Source: an uncultured SAR86 cluster bacterium (GTDB lineage: Bacteria > Pseudomonadota > Gammaproteobacteria > Magnimaribacterales > D2472). From it: a stretch of DNA of 64,000 nt. The DNA is taken from positions 583,295 through 647,294 of the forward strand of contig CACKEY010000001.1 of the NCBI GenBank assembly GCA_902599315.1, given 5' to 3'. The translations under genes were made by a program, and so were the position numbers. Under the pieces are notes generated by a model that saw nothing but the letters and a program-made list of their open reading frames with translations, searched no databases and was not told the origin of the DNA. Shown piece by piece: positions 38,789 through 46,849 of the stretch. Each line of letters starts with the position of its first letter. Within the stretch, counting starts at the first letter, position 1.

Positions 38789-40384
38789 TTATACATCTTT
38801 AAGTATTTCTCTAGCAGCATTTTTCCCCGGTAGACCTGTTACTCCTCCACCAGGGTGCGTTCCAGAACCACACATATACAATGATTTTAGTGGACCTCTA
38901 TAGTTTCCATAATTCATTAATGGTCTTGCAGCCCACATTTGATCCAGAGACATTTGTCCATGCATAATATCCCCTCCAATGAGTCCAAATTTTTCCTCTA
39001 AATCTAATGGAGACAGAATCATCATTCCTAAAATTGATTTTCTAAAATTAGGAGCATGTTTTGTTACAGTTTCGATAATAGTATCTGCTGCAGCCAATCT
39101 ATGATCATGCCAAGAACTTCCATCTGGCATAGTCGGAGAAAATTGCTGACAAAATAATGATGCTACATGCTTTCCCTCTGGCGCTAGAGTGTTGTCCATA
39201 GTTGATGGAATTAACATCTCAATAATTGGTGCTGAAGACCAACCCTGCGACTTAGCATCAATATAAGCTTTGTCCATATAATCTAACGTTGGAGCAATTA
39301 CGATACCGCTTTGATGATGTTCAGCTAATTCTTTACCAGGCAACGCAGAAAAATCTGGTAATTCAGAGAGGGCAACATTCATTCTAAAAGTTCCAGATCC
39401 ACACTTGTATCCATCCATACTGCGATTAAATTCTGGTTCTAGTTCATTTTCAGAAATTAATTTTTTATAAAGTAATTTTGGGTTCAGATTAGAAATTATT
39501 TTGTTAGCTTTGATTGAGCTTCCACCTTCAAGCTCAATACCTATAGCTGTATTGTCTTTAACTATTACTTTGTTAACAGGTGCATCTGTAAAAATCTTAA
39601 CTCCCATATTTTTACAGGCTTTTTCCATGGCTCGCGTGATCGCACCCATGCCTCCAATAGCATGGCCCCAAGCTCCTTTCTCTCCATCAATTTCACCAAA
39701 TACATGATGCAACAAAACATATGCAGAACCTGGAGTATCTGGACTTGCATAATTCCCAACTATTGAATCAAAACCAAAAGCAGCTTTTATATGCTCATTT
39801 TCAAACCATGAATCAAGAAATGATCGAGCGCTTTTGGTAAAGAGATCATAAACATCTCTGTGTAATTGATTGCCCTTAGTTGCAACTGGCCAAAGCTGCA
39901 ATGCCGCCTTTAGCGCAGCCTTTATTCCCTCTTTTGGATTTGGAGGCGTCTTGATTGAGAGATCTCTAAGAACGTCAGCAACAGCTTCAATTCGATCATA
40001 GTACTCAGCTAGTCTAGCAGCGTCTTTGTTAGAAAATCTTTTAAATTCTTCTTGTGTTCTTTCTAATCCTCCACCTAGTTTTAAATATGTTTTTTCGTCT
40101 ATGGGCAGAAAATTAGAAATAGGACGCTTAACAATTTTTAAACCGTATTCTTTAAGCTTCATTTCTTTAATAATTTCTGAATTTAATAAACTGACTGTAT
40201 AACTGGCAACAGAATTTCTATATCCTGGATGAAATTCTTCTGTAACTGCGGCGCCACCAACAATCGATCTTTTTTCATATATATTTACTTTTAATCCTTT
40301 TTTTACTAAATAATATGCACAAACCAATCCATTATGACCTCCGCCGATAATTACAGCATCTAATGGATTTTTGGTATTTGACAT
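38789..40384 (-). CDS. FAD-dependent phytoene desaturase-like oxidoreductase (PYROXD2 type)
   Basis: Flavin oxidoreductase of 531 aa. The N-terminal dinucleotide motif is VIIGGGHNGLVCAYYLVKKG, followed by EKRSIVGGAAVTEEFHPGYR. The C-terminal FAD motif is near YMCGSGTHPGGGVTGLPGKNAAREI. I start it at ATG 40384 (MSNTKNPLDAV); the track ORF adds 74 residues with no homology that run into the divergent lipoprotein gene. Family members with this GGGHNG/GGGVTG pattern are NAD(P)/FAD proteins of unclear substrate; no carotenoid cluster is present. Isolated gene. Confidence 0.85.
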   Translation of the reverse strand: MSNTKNPLDAVIIGGGHNGLVCAYYLVKKGLKVNIYEKRSIVGGAAVTEEFHPGYRNSVASYTVSLLNSEIIKEMKLKEYGLKIVKRPISNFLPIDEKTYLKLGGGLERTQEEFKRFSNKDAARLAEYYDRIEAVADVLRDLSIKTPPNPKEGIKAALKAALQLWPVATKGNQLHRDVYDLFTKSARSFLDSWFENEHIKAAFGFDSIVGNYASPDTPGSAYVLLHHVFGEIDGEKGAWGHAIGGMGAITRAMEKACKNMGVKIFTDAPVNKVIVKDNTAIGIELEGGSSIKANKIISNLNPKLLYKKLISENELEPEFNRSMDGYKCGSGTFRMNVALSELPDFSALPGKELAEHHQSGIVIAPTLDYMDKAYIDAKSQGWSSAPIIEMLIPSTMDNTLAPEGKHVASLFCQQFSPTMPDGSSWHDHRLAAADTIIETVTKHAPNFRKSILGMMILSPLDLEEKFGLIGGDIMHGQMSLDQMWAARPLMNYGNYRGPLKSLYMCGSGTHPGGGVTGLPGKNAAREILKDV

Positions 40385-40432
40385 ACTTCTATTGTACCTT
40401 TGTATGAATATTAGATTTAAATAATGTATATT

Positions 40433-40454
40433 AAATAAAAGCAAACTTTTATTT
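40433..40454. repeat. Inverted repeat upstream of lipoprotein gene
   Basis: AAATAAAAG and CTTTTATTT form a perfect 9-bp AT-rich inverted repeat with a CAAA spacer, ending 15 nt before the lipoprotein ATG and just ahead of its GAGG SD. It could be an operator in the divergent gap or a weak 5' leader hairpin; in AT-rich DNA it may also be chance. Confidence 0.3.
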
Positions 40455-40469
40455 CTCGAGGCATAAAAT

Positions 40470-41306
40470 ATGGAAGTTAAATTTAAATCAGCCTTAGTTG
40501 CGGTTCCATTACTGTTGATGATTTCTTGTTCTGGTCCAGAAGAGAAGATGGATTCCAAAATTGAAACAGTAGAACCAAATCCTTCTTGGGATGCAACAAA
40601 CTCCATAATGTATAACGAGTTTTTACAATGCTCATCAGGCCAAGAATATAGCCAAGATGCTTTAGATGAGATGATTAAGGCCTGGAGAGATCTAGAATTA
40701 CCTGAATCAATTCTTGGTGCATGGGGCTACTCTTCATTAAATGATAATAATGAAATTATTATTGATCAATGGGAGATAAGCTGGACATCAAAAGAGAGTG
40801 CCGAAAAAAGTTGGGAAGAATGGGCAAAAAATGAAAACGCCATAACTTGGTCGGAAAAATATACCTCAGTACTTCAATGCGATAGTGAAAATAGATTAGG
40901 TTATGACTTTTTATTTCCTCATGATCCGTATGCATTTGGACCGACTCCTGAAAATGGATCTTTTGTCGCTACCTTTTCTGCTTGTCAACTTAATGAAGGA
41001 ATGCAAGAAGAAGATCTTTCAAATGAAATTATTAAATATAATAATTGGTTAGATACCATTGATCCTGCAACAATTAACGGCTTTTATGCATATGGAATTT
41101 ATTTTCCTGTAGGCGAATCCGGGGATGAAGATTTTAAATATGGGAATTTTTTTGAAACACTTCAAACAATTTCAGATATAGATAATGCCTGGGAGGAATC
41201 ACCCGAAAAAACTAGCGATCTTAATCAAGAAATTAGTACATGTAGCAATCCCGAGTTGAGTAATGGACAAGTTTTTTACGATCCACAAGACCCTAATTTT
41301 TCATAG
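40470..41306 (+). CDS. Unrecognised lipoprotein with two tandem repeats
   Basis: I do not recognise this family. The 278 residues begin with a lipoprotein signal (VAVPLLLMISC, Cys20). After a short linker, residues about 48-147 and 166-270 look like two copies of one domain: each starts with a Cys (54, 172), then an amphipathic helix, a G-[AF]-[WY]-x-Y strand, an aromatic-rich segment, an A-x-x-[SA]-WEE helix, and a closing Cys (137, 258). The Cys pairs could form one disulfide per repeat. Many Trp and acidic residues suggest an outer-membrane-anchored binding protein. GAGG 7 nt before the ATG serves as SD. Confidence 0.7.
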   Translation: MEVKFKSALVAVPLLLMISCSGPEEKMDSKIETVEPNPSWDATNSIMYNEFLQCSSGQEYSQDALDEMIKAWRDLELPESILGAWGYSSLNDNNEIIIDQWEISWTSKESAEKSWEEWAKNENAITWSEKYTSVLQCDSENRLGYDFLFPHDPYAFGPTPENGSFVATFSACQLNEGMQEEDLSNEIIKYNNWLDTIDPATINGFYAYGIYFPVGESGDEDFKYGNFFETLQTISDIDNAWEESPEKTSDLNQEISTCSNPELSNGQVFYDPQDPNFS

Positions 41307-41309
41307 TTT

Positions 41310-42608
41310 TTAGAATGATGCGGGCTTTAAATCCTCAAAAATCTCTTTTTCTTCAAATTGTTTAAGCGTACTCTTTGGTATTGAAATCAATGATTTATGT
41401 TTTCCATTAGAATCTATTTTTTCTTCTAAGATGCAGCCAGAGTCAAACAGTTTTGATCTAACTGAGGCCTGAATCGGAGAAAACTGAACCCATCCACAAA
41501 GCAGATTTCCAAAAAGTCTTTCAGATATTAAATCTTTTAACTCTTCAAGACCCTCTCCTGTTTCACTAGAAATTTTATGTTCAGGATACAAATTATTTGC
41601 TGGCCATATATCTTCTTTTTCAATTAAATCAATTTTATTTAAAGCTCTAATTTGAGGTATAGAAGTTATGCCTAAATCTTTCAAAATTATATCGACTTCT
41701 TTAATTTTATAATCCCTGTTTGAATCTGAAGCATCAATAACATGAATCAAAAGATCTGCTGAAGCTAAATCATCCAGTGTTGCTTTGAAGGACTCAACTA
41801 ACTTAGTTGGAAGATTAGATATGAATCCGACTGTATCAGAAAAAAGCACTGTATCAATTGTTTTTAATTTAAAGTTTGCACGCCTAGTTGTTGTATCTAA
41901 TGTCGCAAATAATTTATCCTCTGCTTCTAAGCCTCCTTCTGTTAATAGATTAAATAACGAGGTTTTTCCTGCATTCGTGTAACCTACAAGTGCTACTAAC
42001 TTGTTGTTATTTTTTTTTCTCGAGTATCTATTTAGGTTTTTTTGATTATGTTGTTTATTTAATCTTTTTTTAAGTTGTTTAATTCTATTACCAATTAATC
42101 TTCTGTCGGTTTCAAGCTGTGTCTCTCCAGGACCCCTCAACCCAATTCCACCTTTTTGCCTCTCAAGATGGCTCCATCCTCTTACCAATCTCGTTGAGAG
42201 AAAACTGAGCTGAGCAAGTTCCACTTGTAATTTTCCAACATCACTTTGTGCTCTAGCTGCAAAAATATCTAAGATAAGCCCTGTTCTATCAAGCACTCTT
42301 GCACAAAGAAGTTTTTCTAAATTTCTTTCTTGTGAAGGAGAAAGTTCACAATCTAGGACGATTAGCTTAATTTTTTCCGACTCTACAAGATTTTTAAGCT
42401 CGTCAGTTTTTCCCTTAGTGAGAAAATGATTGGCAGAAACAAATTTTTGTTTTGAAAAAATATGATGCTCAACTTTCAATCCAGATGAAGAAGCTAGTTG
42501 AAGAAATTCCTCAGAATTGAAATGCTCAGTATTATCTTGATTTGAACTCAGTAAATCTATCGAGACAATAATCGATCTGAGATCTTCCGGTGCTAAAGTT
42601 TTATCCAA
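41310..42608 (-). CDS. hflX: GTPase HflX
   Basis: Ribosome-associated GTPase that splits stalled or heat-damaged 70S ribosomes. 432 aa. The N-terminal HflX domain contains GLILDIFAARAQSDVGKLQVELAQL and the glycine-rich GGIGLRGPGETQLETDRR; the G domain has G1 GYTNAGKTSLFN, G3 DTVGFISNLP and G4 NKID. In E. coli it follows hfq; no hfq is here. The start is TTG 42608 with no clear SD, so an internal start is possible. It is convergent with the lipoprotein gene (3-base gap). Confidence 0.94.
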   Translation of the reverse strand: MDKTLAPEDLRSIIVSIDLLSSNQDNTEHFNSEEFLQLASSSGLKVEHHIFSKQKFVSANHFLTKGKTDELKNLVESEKIKLIVLDCELSPSQERNLEKLLCARVLDRTGLILDIFAARAQSDVGKLQVELAQLSFLSTRLVRGWSHLERQKGGIGLRGPGETQLETDRRLIGNRIKQLKKRLNKQHNQKNLNRYSRKKNNNKLVALVGYTNAGKTSLFNLLTEGGLEAEDKLFATLDTTTRRANFKLKTIDTVLFSDTVGFISNLPTKLVESFKATLDDLASADLLIHVIDASDSNRDYKIKEVDIILKDLGITSIPQIRALNKIDLIEKEDIWPANNLYPEHKISSETGEGLEELKDLISERLFGNLLCGWVQFSPIQASVRSKLFDSGCILEEKIDSNGKHKSLISIPKSTLKQFEEKEIFEDLKPASF

Positions 42609-42731
42609 ATGCTAAGATTAAATTATTTAATAAAAAATACATTGTACGAAATATGATCTTAAAAACATAACTTTAGGTTTGCATATTTAGCTTTATTTAT
42701 TCACAATTCTTTTAAATTATCATAAAAAATT

Positions 42732-43205
42732 ATGAAAGATTTATTTCCTTATGTTGGCGAGCCCGTAACAGTAACCAAAGATATGTGTGATTTTAATGGG
42801 CATATGAATGTTAATTATATAAAAAAAGTTTTTGAGCAGGGGTGGGATTTCGTTAACACAGATTTTGGTTTTAATGAGGATTATTTTAACGAGGGTTTTT
42901 CTAGTTTCACTTTAGAGGACAACTATAGATTTAAAAAAGAATTCCTTTTAGATGATAAGATTTTTCCTAAATTTAGACTGTTGAATGTAAATGAAAAACT
43001 TTATCATTTAGTTGGAGCCTTATTTGATAAAGAGGGTATTATCTCAGCAATGTATGAAACCGTAGAAGGTCATGTTGATATGAATTTACGAAAAATTGCT
43101 CCAATGTCTCAAGAAAAACTTTCAAAGGTGTTAGCTATAAAAAAAGAACATGATCTAGCTGGCCCAATACCCTATGAAATACGATTAAATATAAGAGATT
43201 TATAA
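42732..43205 (+). CDS. Hotdog-fold acyl-CoA thioesterase-like protein
   Basis: 157 aa with the 4HBT-type active-site stretch MCDFNGHMNVNYIKKVFEQ near residues 18-36, where an Asp precedes the N-[GH]-HMN motif, and a central FKKEFLLDDKIFPKFRLLN strand pair. It likely hydrolyses a fatty or aromatic acyl-CoA; substrate is not readable. It is followed 4 bases later by an SDR, so they may share a pathway. The 123-base divergent gap to hflX should hold its promoter. Confidence 0.75.
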   Translation: MKDLFPYVGEPVTVTKDMCDFNGHMNVNYIKKVFEQGWDFVNTDFGFNEDYFNEGFSSFTLEDNYRFKKEFLLDDKIFPKFRLLNVNEKLYHLVGALFDKEGIISAMYETVEGHVDMNLRKIAPMSQEKLSKVLAIKKEHDLAGPIPYEIRLNIRDL

Positions 43206-43209
43206 AAAA

Positions 43210-44007
43210 ATGAATAAAAATTACGCATTAGTAACAGGATCAACTGCTGGAATAGGATTAGATATTGCAAAAGAATTGGCTGAAAAAGGCCACAATATCA
43301 TCTTAACTGCAAGAAGAGTGGAAAGACTTAAAGATATATCAACTCAACTTACTGAGGATTATAAAATTCATTGTGACTATGTAGTTGCTGACTTATCTGA
43401 GATAACCGCACCAGAAACTATTTTTAAGTTTTGCGTTGATAGAAATTACCCAATAGATATTTTGGTAAATAATGCTGGATATAGCATAAATAAAAAATTC
43501 CATGAAACCGCAGAAGATGAAGAAGAAAATTTTCTTCGCGTGCTTGGCATATCAGTTATTGCACTCACTAAAAAATTTATTCCAGGAATGCTAGATCGAA
43601 AATATGGCAAAATTATGATTGTTTCATCTTTAGCTTCATTTGCTCCTCCATCTTCAGGTTGGGGAGCTTTATATGGACCAGTAAAGACCTTTGTTAATAG
43701 ATTTGGAGACGCAATTAACATAAATTATAGATCTAAAGGAATCACCTCAACCAACGTCTGTCCCGGATTCACGGTGACTGAATTTCATACTGCTAGTGGG
43801 ATGCAAGATGCTATGGATAAGGTACCCGCCTTTATGAAAAAAGACTCACGAAGTGTTGCTGTAGGAGCAGTTAATGCGATGATGCAAGGCAAGAGTATAT
43901 GGGTTCCTGGATTATTAAATAAATTTTTAGCTTTTATTTGCAATGTTTTACCAGCCAGCTTGGTTATAAGAATGAGTTCAAGCTTAGCTGGAGGAAGATA
44001 TGAGTGA
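43210..44007 (+). CDS. Short-chain dehydrogenase, DltE/YqjQ-like
   Basis: SDR of 265 aa. The cofactor motif TGSTAGIGLDIAKEL with ARR after beta-2 suggests NADP(H). NNAGYS, the Ser region VSSLASFAPP and YGPVK (Tyr/Lys of the active site) follow. The C-terminal AFICNVLPASLVIRMSS is hydrophobic and may touch the membrane. This pattern is shared with SDRs annotated as DltE-like or 3-ketoacyl reductases. Overlap of 8 nt with the TM2 gene downstream. Confidence 0.8.
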   Translation: MNKNYALVTGSTAGIGLDIAKELAEKGHNIILTARRVERLKDISTQLTEDYKIHCDYVVADLSEITAPETIFKFCVDRNYPIDILVNNAGYSINKKFHETAEDEEENFLRVLGISVIALTKKFIPGMLDRKYGKIMIVSSLASFAPPSSGWGALYGPVKTFVNRFGDAININYRSKGITSTNVCPGFTVTEFHTASGMQDAMDKVPAFMKKDSRSVAVGAVNAMMQGKSIWVPGLLNKFLAFICNVLPASLVIRMSSSLAGGRYE

Positions 44008-44236
44008 GCTTTCAAATATTTCTGAAAAGAAGATTTTGCCAACATTTCTCCTTTTTATTGTCTTATCCTGGCCGCTAGCAGCACATAGATTTTTTTTAAG
44101 GCGTTATGCATCTGCAATTTTGTTTATTATAACTATTGGAGGAGTTGGCGTCTGGTGGATCGTAGATTTTATTTTAATAGTAACTGGGTCTATGAAAGAT
44201 GATAAAGGAAAGCTTGTAAAGCTATGGGTTGACTAA
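44000..44236 (+). CDS. TM2-domain small membrane protein
   Basis: 78 aa with two predicted membrane helices. The pattern LAAHRFFLRRY followed by ILFIITIGGVGVWWIVDFILI matches the TM2 domain (a conserved HRFY turn followed by a GGxGxWWxxD helix). The usual N-terminal Gly-rich turn is altered. Function of the family in bacteria is unknown. It overlaps the SDR by 8 nt, and its stop overlaps the convergent hydrolase stop by 4 nt. Confidence 0.8.
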   Translation: MSELSNISEKKILPTFLLFIVLSWPLAAHRFFLRRYASAILFIITIGGVGVWWIVDFILIVTGSMKDDKGKLVKLWVD

Positions 44237-44889
44237 GATTGATTGATTACTGAATCTGCAACAAACGCGTTATTTTTTCTTTCTTGACCAAATGTTGATA
44301 CAGGGCCATGACCAGGAATGAACACTATTTCATCTCCCAATGGCCAAAGCTTTTCAGTGATTGAATTAATTAAAGTTTGATGATTGCCTCCTGGAAGGTC
44401 TGTTCTCCCAACTGATCCTTTAAATAATACGTCTCCTATGATTACTAGTTTAGACTCATGATGATAAAAAACTACATGACCAGGCGTATGACCTGGACAA
44501 AACAATACTTTAAGAGTTTCATTTGCAAGTTTAATCTCGTCTCCTTCATTAAGCCATCTGTCAGGAACACAATTTTCGCATTGAATGCCAAGCATTTTTC
44601 CTTGCTCTTCAAGGGATTCAAGTAAAAATAAATCCTCTTTGTGAGGCCCCTCAATTTTTAAAGATAATATTCGTGCAAGTTCTGTAGCTGCACCAGCGTG
44701 ATCAACATGTCCATGAGTAAGAAAAATTTTTTCTGGAATAAGATTGTTATCTTTTGCAACTTTTAAAAGAATATCTATATCGCCCCCAGGATCTACAAAA
44801 GCACATTTTTTAGATTCTTCGCAATATAGAATAGGAGCATTTTGCTGAAAAGGAGTTACAGGATGAATTAAAACTTTAATTTGGGACAT
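44233..44889 (-). CDS. Metallo-beta-lactamase-fold hydrolase (GloB-like)
   Basis: 218 aa binuclear metal hydrolase. Ligand motifs are THGHVDHAG (HxHxDH), CPGHTPGHV, IIGDVLFKGSVGRTDLPGG (bridging Asp) and IPGHGP (last His). This matches YcbL-type small glyoxalase II homologues, which hydrolyse S-lactoylglutathione or related thioesters; true GloB has a longer C-terminal helical domain that is absent. Divergent from the steroid cluster across a 183-base gap. Confidence 0.86.
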   Translation of the reverse strand: MSQIKVLIHPVTPFQQNAPILYCEESKKCAFVDPGGDIDILLKVAKDNNLIPEKIFLTHGHVDHAGAATELARILSLKIEGPHKEDLFLLESLEEQGKMLGIQCENCVPDRWLNEGDEIKLANETLKVLFCPGHTPGHVVFYHHESKLVIIGDVLFKGSVGRTDLPGGNHQTLINSITEKLWPLGDEIVFIPGHGPVSTFGQERKNNAFVADSVINQS

Positions 44890-44941
44890 TAAATTATTTT
44901 ATCCAATTTAATCATATTCATGTATAGCTTATTCAATATAT

Positions 44942-44960
44942 TTCGTAAATCATTGACGAA
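44942..44960. promoter_or_regulatory. 19-bp palindrome, candidate operator of the steroid cluster
   Basis: TTCGTAAATCATTGACGAA reads as TTCGTnAATnATTnACGAA, 16 of 19 positions symmetric. It lies 112 nt before hsaC and overlaps a TTGACG -35-like hexamer. It differs from the actinobacterial KstR and KstR2 boxes as I know them. Size and symmetry fit a TetR- or Lrp-type dimer; two Lrp/AsnC genes end the cluster. I found no second copy in the other likely promoter gaps. Confidence 0.5.
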
Positions 44961-44980
44961 TAATTATGTATAAATAAATT
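44953..44980 (+). promoter_or_regulatory. Possible promoter of the hsaC-led operon
   Basis: TTGACG (44953-44958) and TAAATT (44975-44980) are 16 nt apart. The -10 match is poor. The -35 is inside the palindrome, so a bound regulator would interfere with polymerase. Confidence 0.3.
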
Positions 44981-45057
44981 GAATGATAGAATTAACAATG
45001 AAATCATAAAGATAATCATATTTGCATTAATTAAGTTTAGTCTTAAAAAATTTAAAG

Positions 45058-45065
45058 AAGGAGGG
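45058..45065 (+). promoter_or_regulatory. Strong Shine-Dalgarno of hsaC
   Basis: AAGGAGGG, 7 nt before the hsaC ATG, is the best ribosome binding site I see in the window. Most other genes rely on overlaps or weak SDs, which marks hsaC as the leading cistron of the cluster. Confidence 0.75.
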
Positions 45066-45072
45066 TTAAATC

Positions 45073-45975
45073 ATGAAAATCAAGTCTTTAGGCTACATAA
45101 CAATTGAATCGACTGATATAACTGAGTGGGAAGCTTATGCAAAAAACGTTGTAGGTTTGATGAAGAATGAAGATATGAGCGATGAAAATAATCTATTTCT
45201 TCGAATGGATGAGAGTCCTTTTAGGTTTCAAGTTTTTAAAGGCAGTGAAAATAAATATTCCAGAGGAGGATTTGAGGTTGCAAGCAAGGAAGATTTTGAA
45301 GATGCAAAAAAACAACTCCAAGACCTAAACATCTCATTTCAAGAAGAAGGTGAGGATTTGGCCAAGGTCAGATGCGTTAGTGAATTAATTAGTTTTAATG
45401 ATCCAGCTGGAAACTCACTTGAGCTTTTTTATGGCAGGGATATCGAAAAAAATGAGTTCAAGTCTTCTCAAGATATCTCAGGTTTTGTTACCCATGGATT
45501 AGGATTAGGACATCTTGTTTTTGGAACCTTAGAAGCAGAGGCTGCCCATGATTTTTATACTCAAGTTATGGAGTTTGGTGATTCAGATATCATGCGAATG
45601 AGATTCACTCCTGACCCTAATGATCCTGAATCTGTTATATATTTTATGCATTGTGACAATCCTCGTCATCACACCGTGGGTATTATGTTGGCTCCAACTC
45701 CACCATCAGGGCTAATTCACGCAATGGTTGAAGTCGAGACTGCTGAGCAAGTTGTTGATGCTATGGATAGAGCAACTTCAAATAATATTCATATTTCATC
45801 AACCCTTGGAAGACATATGAACGATAAGATGTTCTCTTTCTACATGCAAACACCTGCAGGATTTATGCTTGAATTCGGATACGATGGTATCCAGCCTGAT
45901 TGGGATGTTCATGAAACTACTAACTCTGAAGCTCCAAGTTATTGGGGTCATGAATTTAATATGCCAGAGGCATAA
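45073..45975 (+). CDS. hsaC: 3,4-DHSA extradiol dioxygenase
   Basis: Meta-cleaves the catecholic steroid 3,4-DHSA in ring-A degradation. 300 aa, the same length as actinobacterial HsaC. Two vicinal-oxygen-chelate modules are present; the second holds the Fe(II) triad His147 (GLGHLVF), His216 (LIHAMVEV) and Glu267 (FMLEFGYDG). IKSLGYITIESTDITEWEAY at the start, TLGRHMNDKMFSFYM and the YWGHEFN end follow HsaC closely, more so than BphC or catechol dioxygenases. It leads the cluster with a strong SD. HsaA/HsaB, which supply its substrate, are not in the window. Confidence 0.93.
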   Translation: MKIKSLGYITIESTDITEWEAYAKNVVGLMKNEDMSDENNLFLRMDESPFRFQVFKGSENKYSRGGFEVASKEDFEDAKKQLQDLNISFQEEGEDLAKVRCVSELISFNDPAGNSLELFYGRDIEKNEFKSSQDISGFVTHGLGLGHLVFGTLEAEAAHDFYTQVMEFGDSDIMRMRFTPDPNDPESVIYFMHCDNPRHHTVGIMLAPTPPSGLIHAMVEVETAEQVVDAMDRATSNNIHISSTLGRHMNDKMFSFYMQTPAGFMLEFGYDGIQPDWDVHETTNSEAPSYWGHEFNMPEA

Positions 45976-45978
45976 TTA

Positions 45979-46848
45979 ATGGATAAAGTTTTAACCCATG
46001 ATGCCGTAATTAATGATCTGTCCAGTGGAATGACTATTGGTATTGGCGGATGGGGTGCTAGAAGAAAACCAATGTCTTTAATCAGGGCAATCTGTCAATC
46101 AGATTTAAAAGACCTGACCTTGGTCAGCTATGGTGGCCCTGATGTTGGATTGTTGTGTGCGCATAAAAAAGTCAAAAAATTAATCTTTGGCTTTGTATCT
46201 TTGGATATGATTCCCCTAGAAGCTCACTTTCGAGTATCTCGGCAAAATAACGAAATTGAGGTTATGGAGCTCGATGAAGGGATGGTCCAGTGGGGACTTC
46301 GTGCTGCCGCAATGGATCTGCCTTTTCTTCCAACAAGAGTAGGCTTGGGTACAGATGTGTTAACTCATAATCCTGAGCTTAAATTTGTTACTTCACCATA
46401 TTCTGATGAAGAAAATCTTGTAGCTATGCCAGCACTGAATCTAGATGTTGCGTTACTTCATGTCAACAAATCCGATGAGAAAGGAAATACTCAAATTGTT
46501 GGCCCTGATCCATTTTTTGATGAGCTCTTCGCTAGAGCAGCCACAAAAACATTTATTTCGTCTGAAGAATTAGTTTCTACTCAAGAATTAGGGGGCAAGG
46601 AAGGAGCTATTTTTAATAGATTTGAAAGAAGTCTTGTAACAGGAGTGGTCCATTCTGCTTTTGGAGCTCACCCTACTTCTTGCGCACCTAATTATGGCTT
46701 TGATATGAAGCATCTCAAAGAATACTCAGATGCTGCTAAATCTTTTGAGGAATACAGCTCAAAATATATGAATAAGACTCATGAAGAATACATAGACTCT
46801 GTTGGAGGGTCTGAAGCAATAAAAAATATACCATTACCACAATTTTAA
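45979..46848 (+). CDS. ipdA: COCHEA-CoA hydrolase, subunit A (CoA-transferase fold)
   Basis: IpdAB is a CoA-transferase-like enzyme that opens the last steroid ring (ring C) by hydrolysis. 289 aa. Diagnostic stretches are SGMTIGIGGWGARRKPMSLIRAI near the N-terminus, LVSYGGPDVGLLCAHKKVKK, FGFVSLD and MELDEGMVQWGLRAAA, which follow mycobacterial IpdA throughout. The DEGM region is the conserved acidic segment of IpdA. It lies 3 bases after hsaC and 1 base before ipdB. An ordinary 3-oxoadipate CoA-transferase would have the typical beta-subunit ENG motif and different partners, so I reject that reading. Confidence 0.93.
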   Translation: MDKVLTHDAVINDLSSGMTIGIGGWGARRKPMSLIRAICQSDLKDLTLVSYGGPDVGLLCAHKKVKKLIFGFVSLDMIPLEAHFRVSRQNNEIEVMELDEGMVQWGLRAAAMDLPFLPTRVGLGTDVLTHNPELKFVTSPYSDEENLVAMPALNLDVALLHVNKSDEKGNTQIVGPDPFFDELFARAATKTFISSEELVSTQELGGKEGAIFNRFERSLVTGVVHSAFGAHPTSCAPNYGFDMKHLKEYSDAAKSFEEYSSKYMNKTHEEYIDSVGGSEAIKNIPLPQF

Positions 46849-46849
46849 A

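Noticed and set aside
40385-40606. 74-residue N-terminal extension of the PYROXD2-like ORF (track start 40606)
   Set aside because: The FAD motif begins right after the Met at 40384, the extension has no family similarity, and it overlaps the divergent lipoprotein gene.
44890-45072. KstR or KstR2 boxes upstream of hsaC
   Set aside because: I looked for the actinobacterial motifs (AAC..GTT and CAAG..CTTG cores) and did not find a convincing match; the palindrome present is different.
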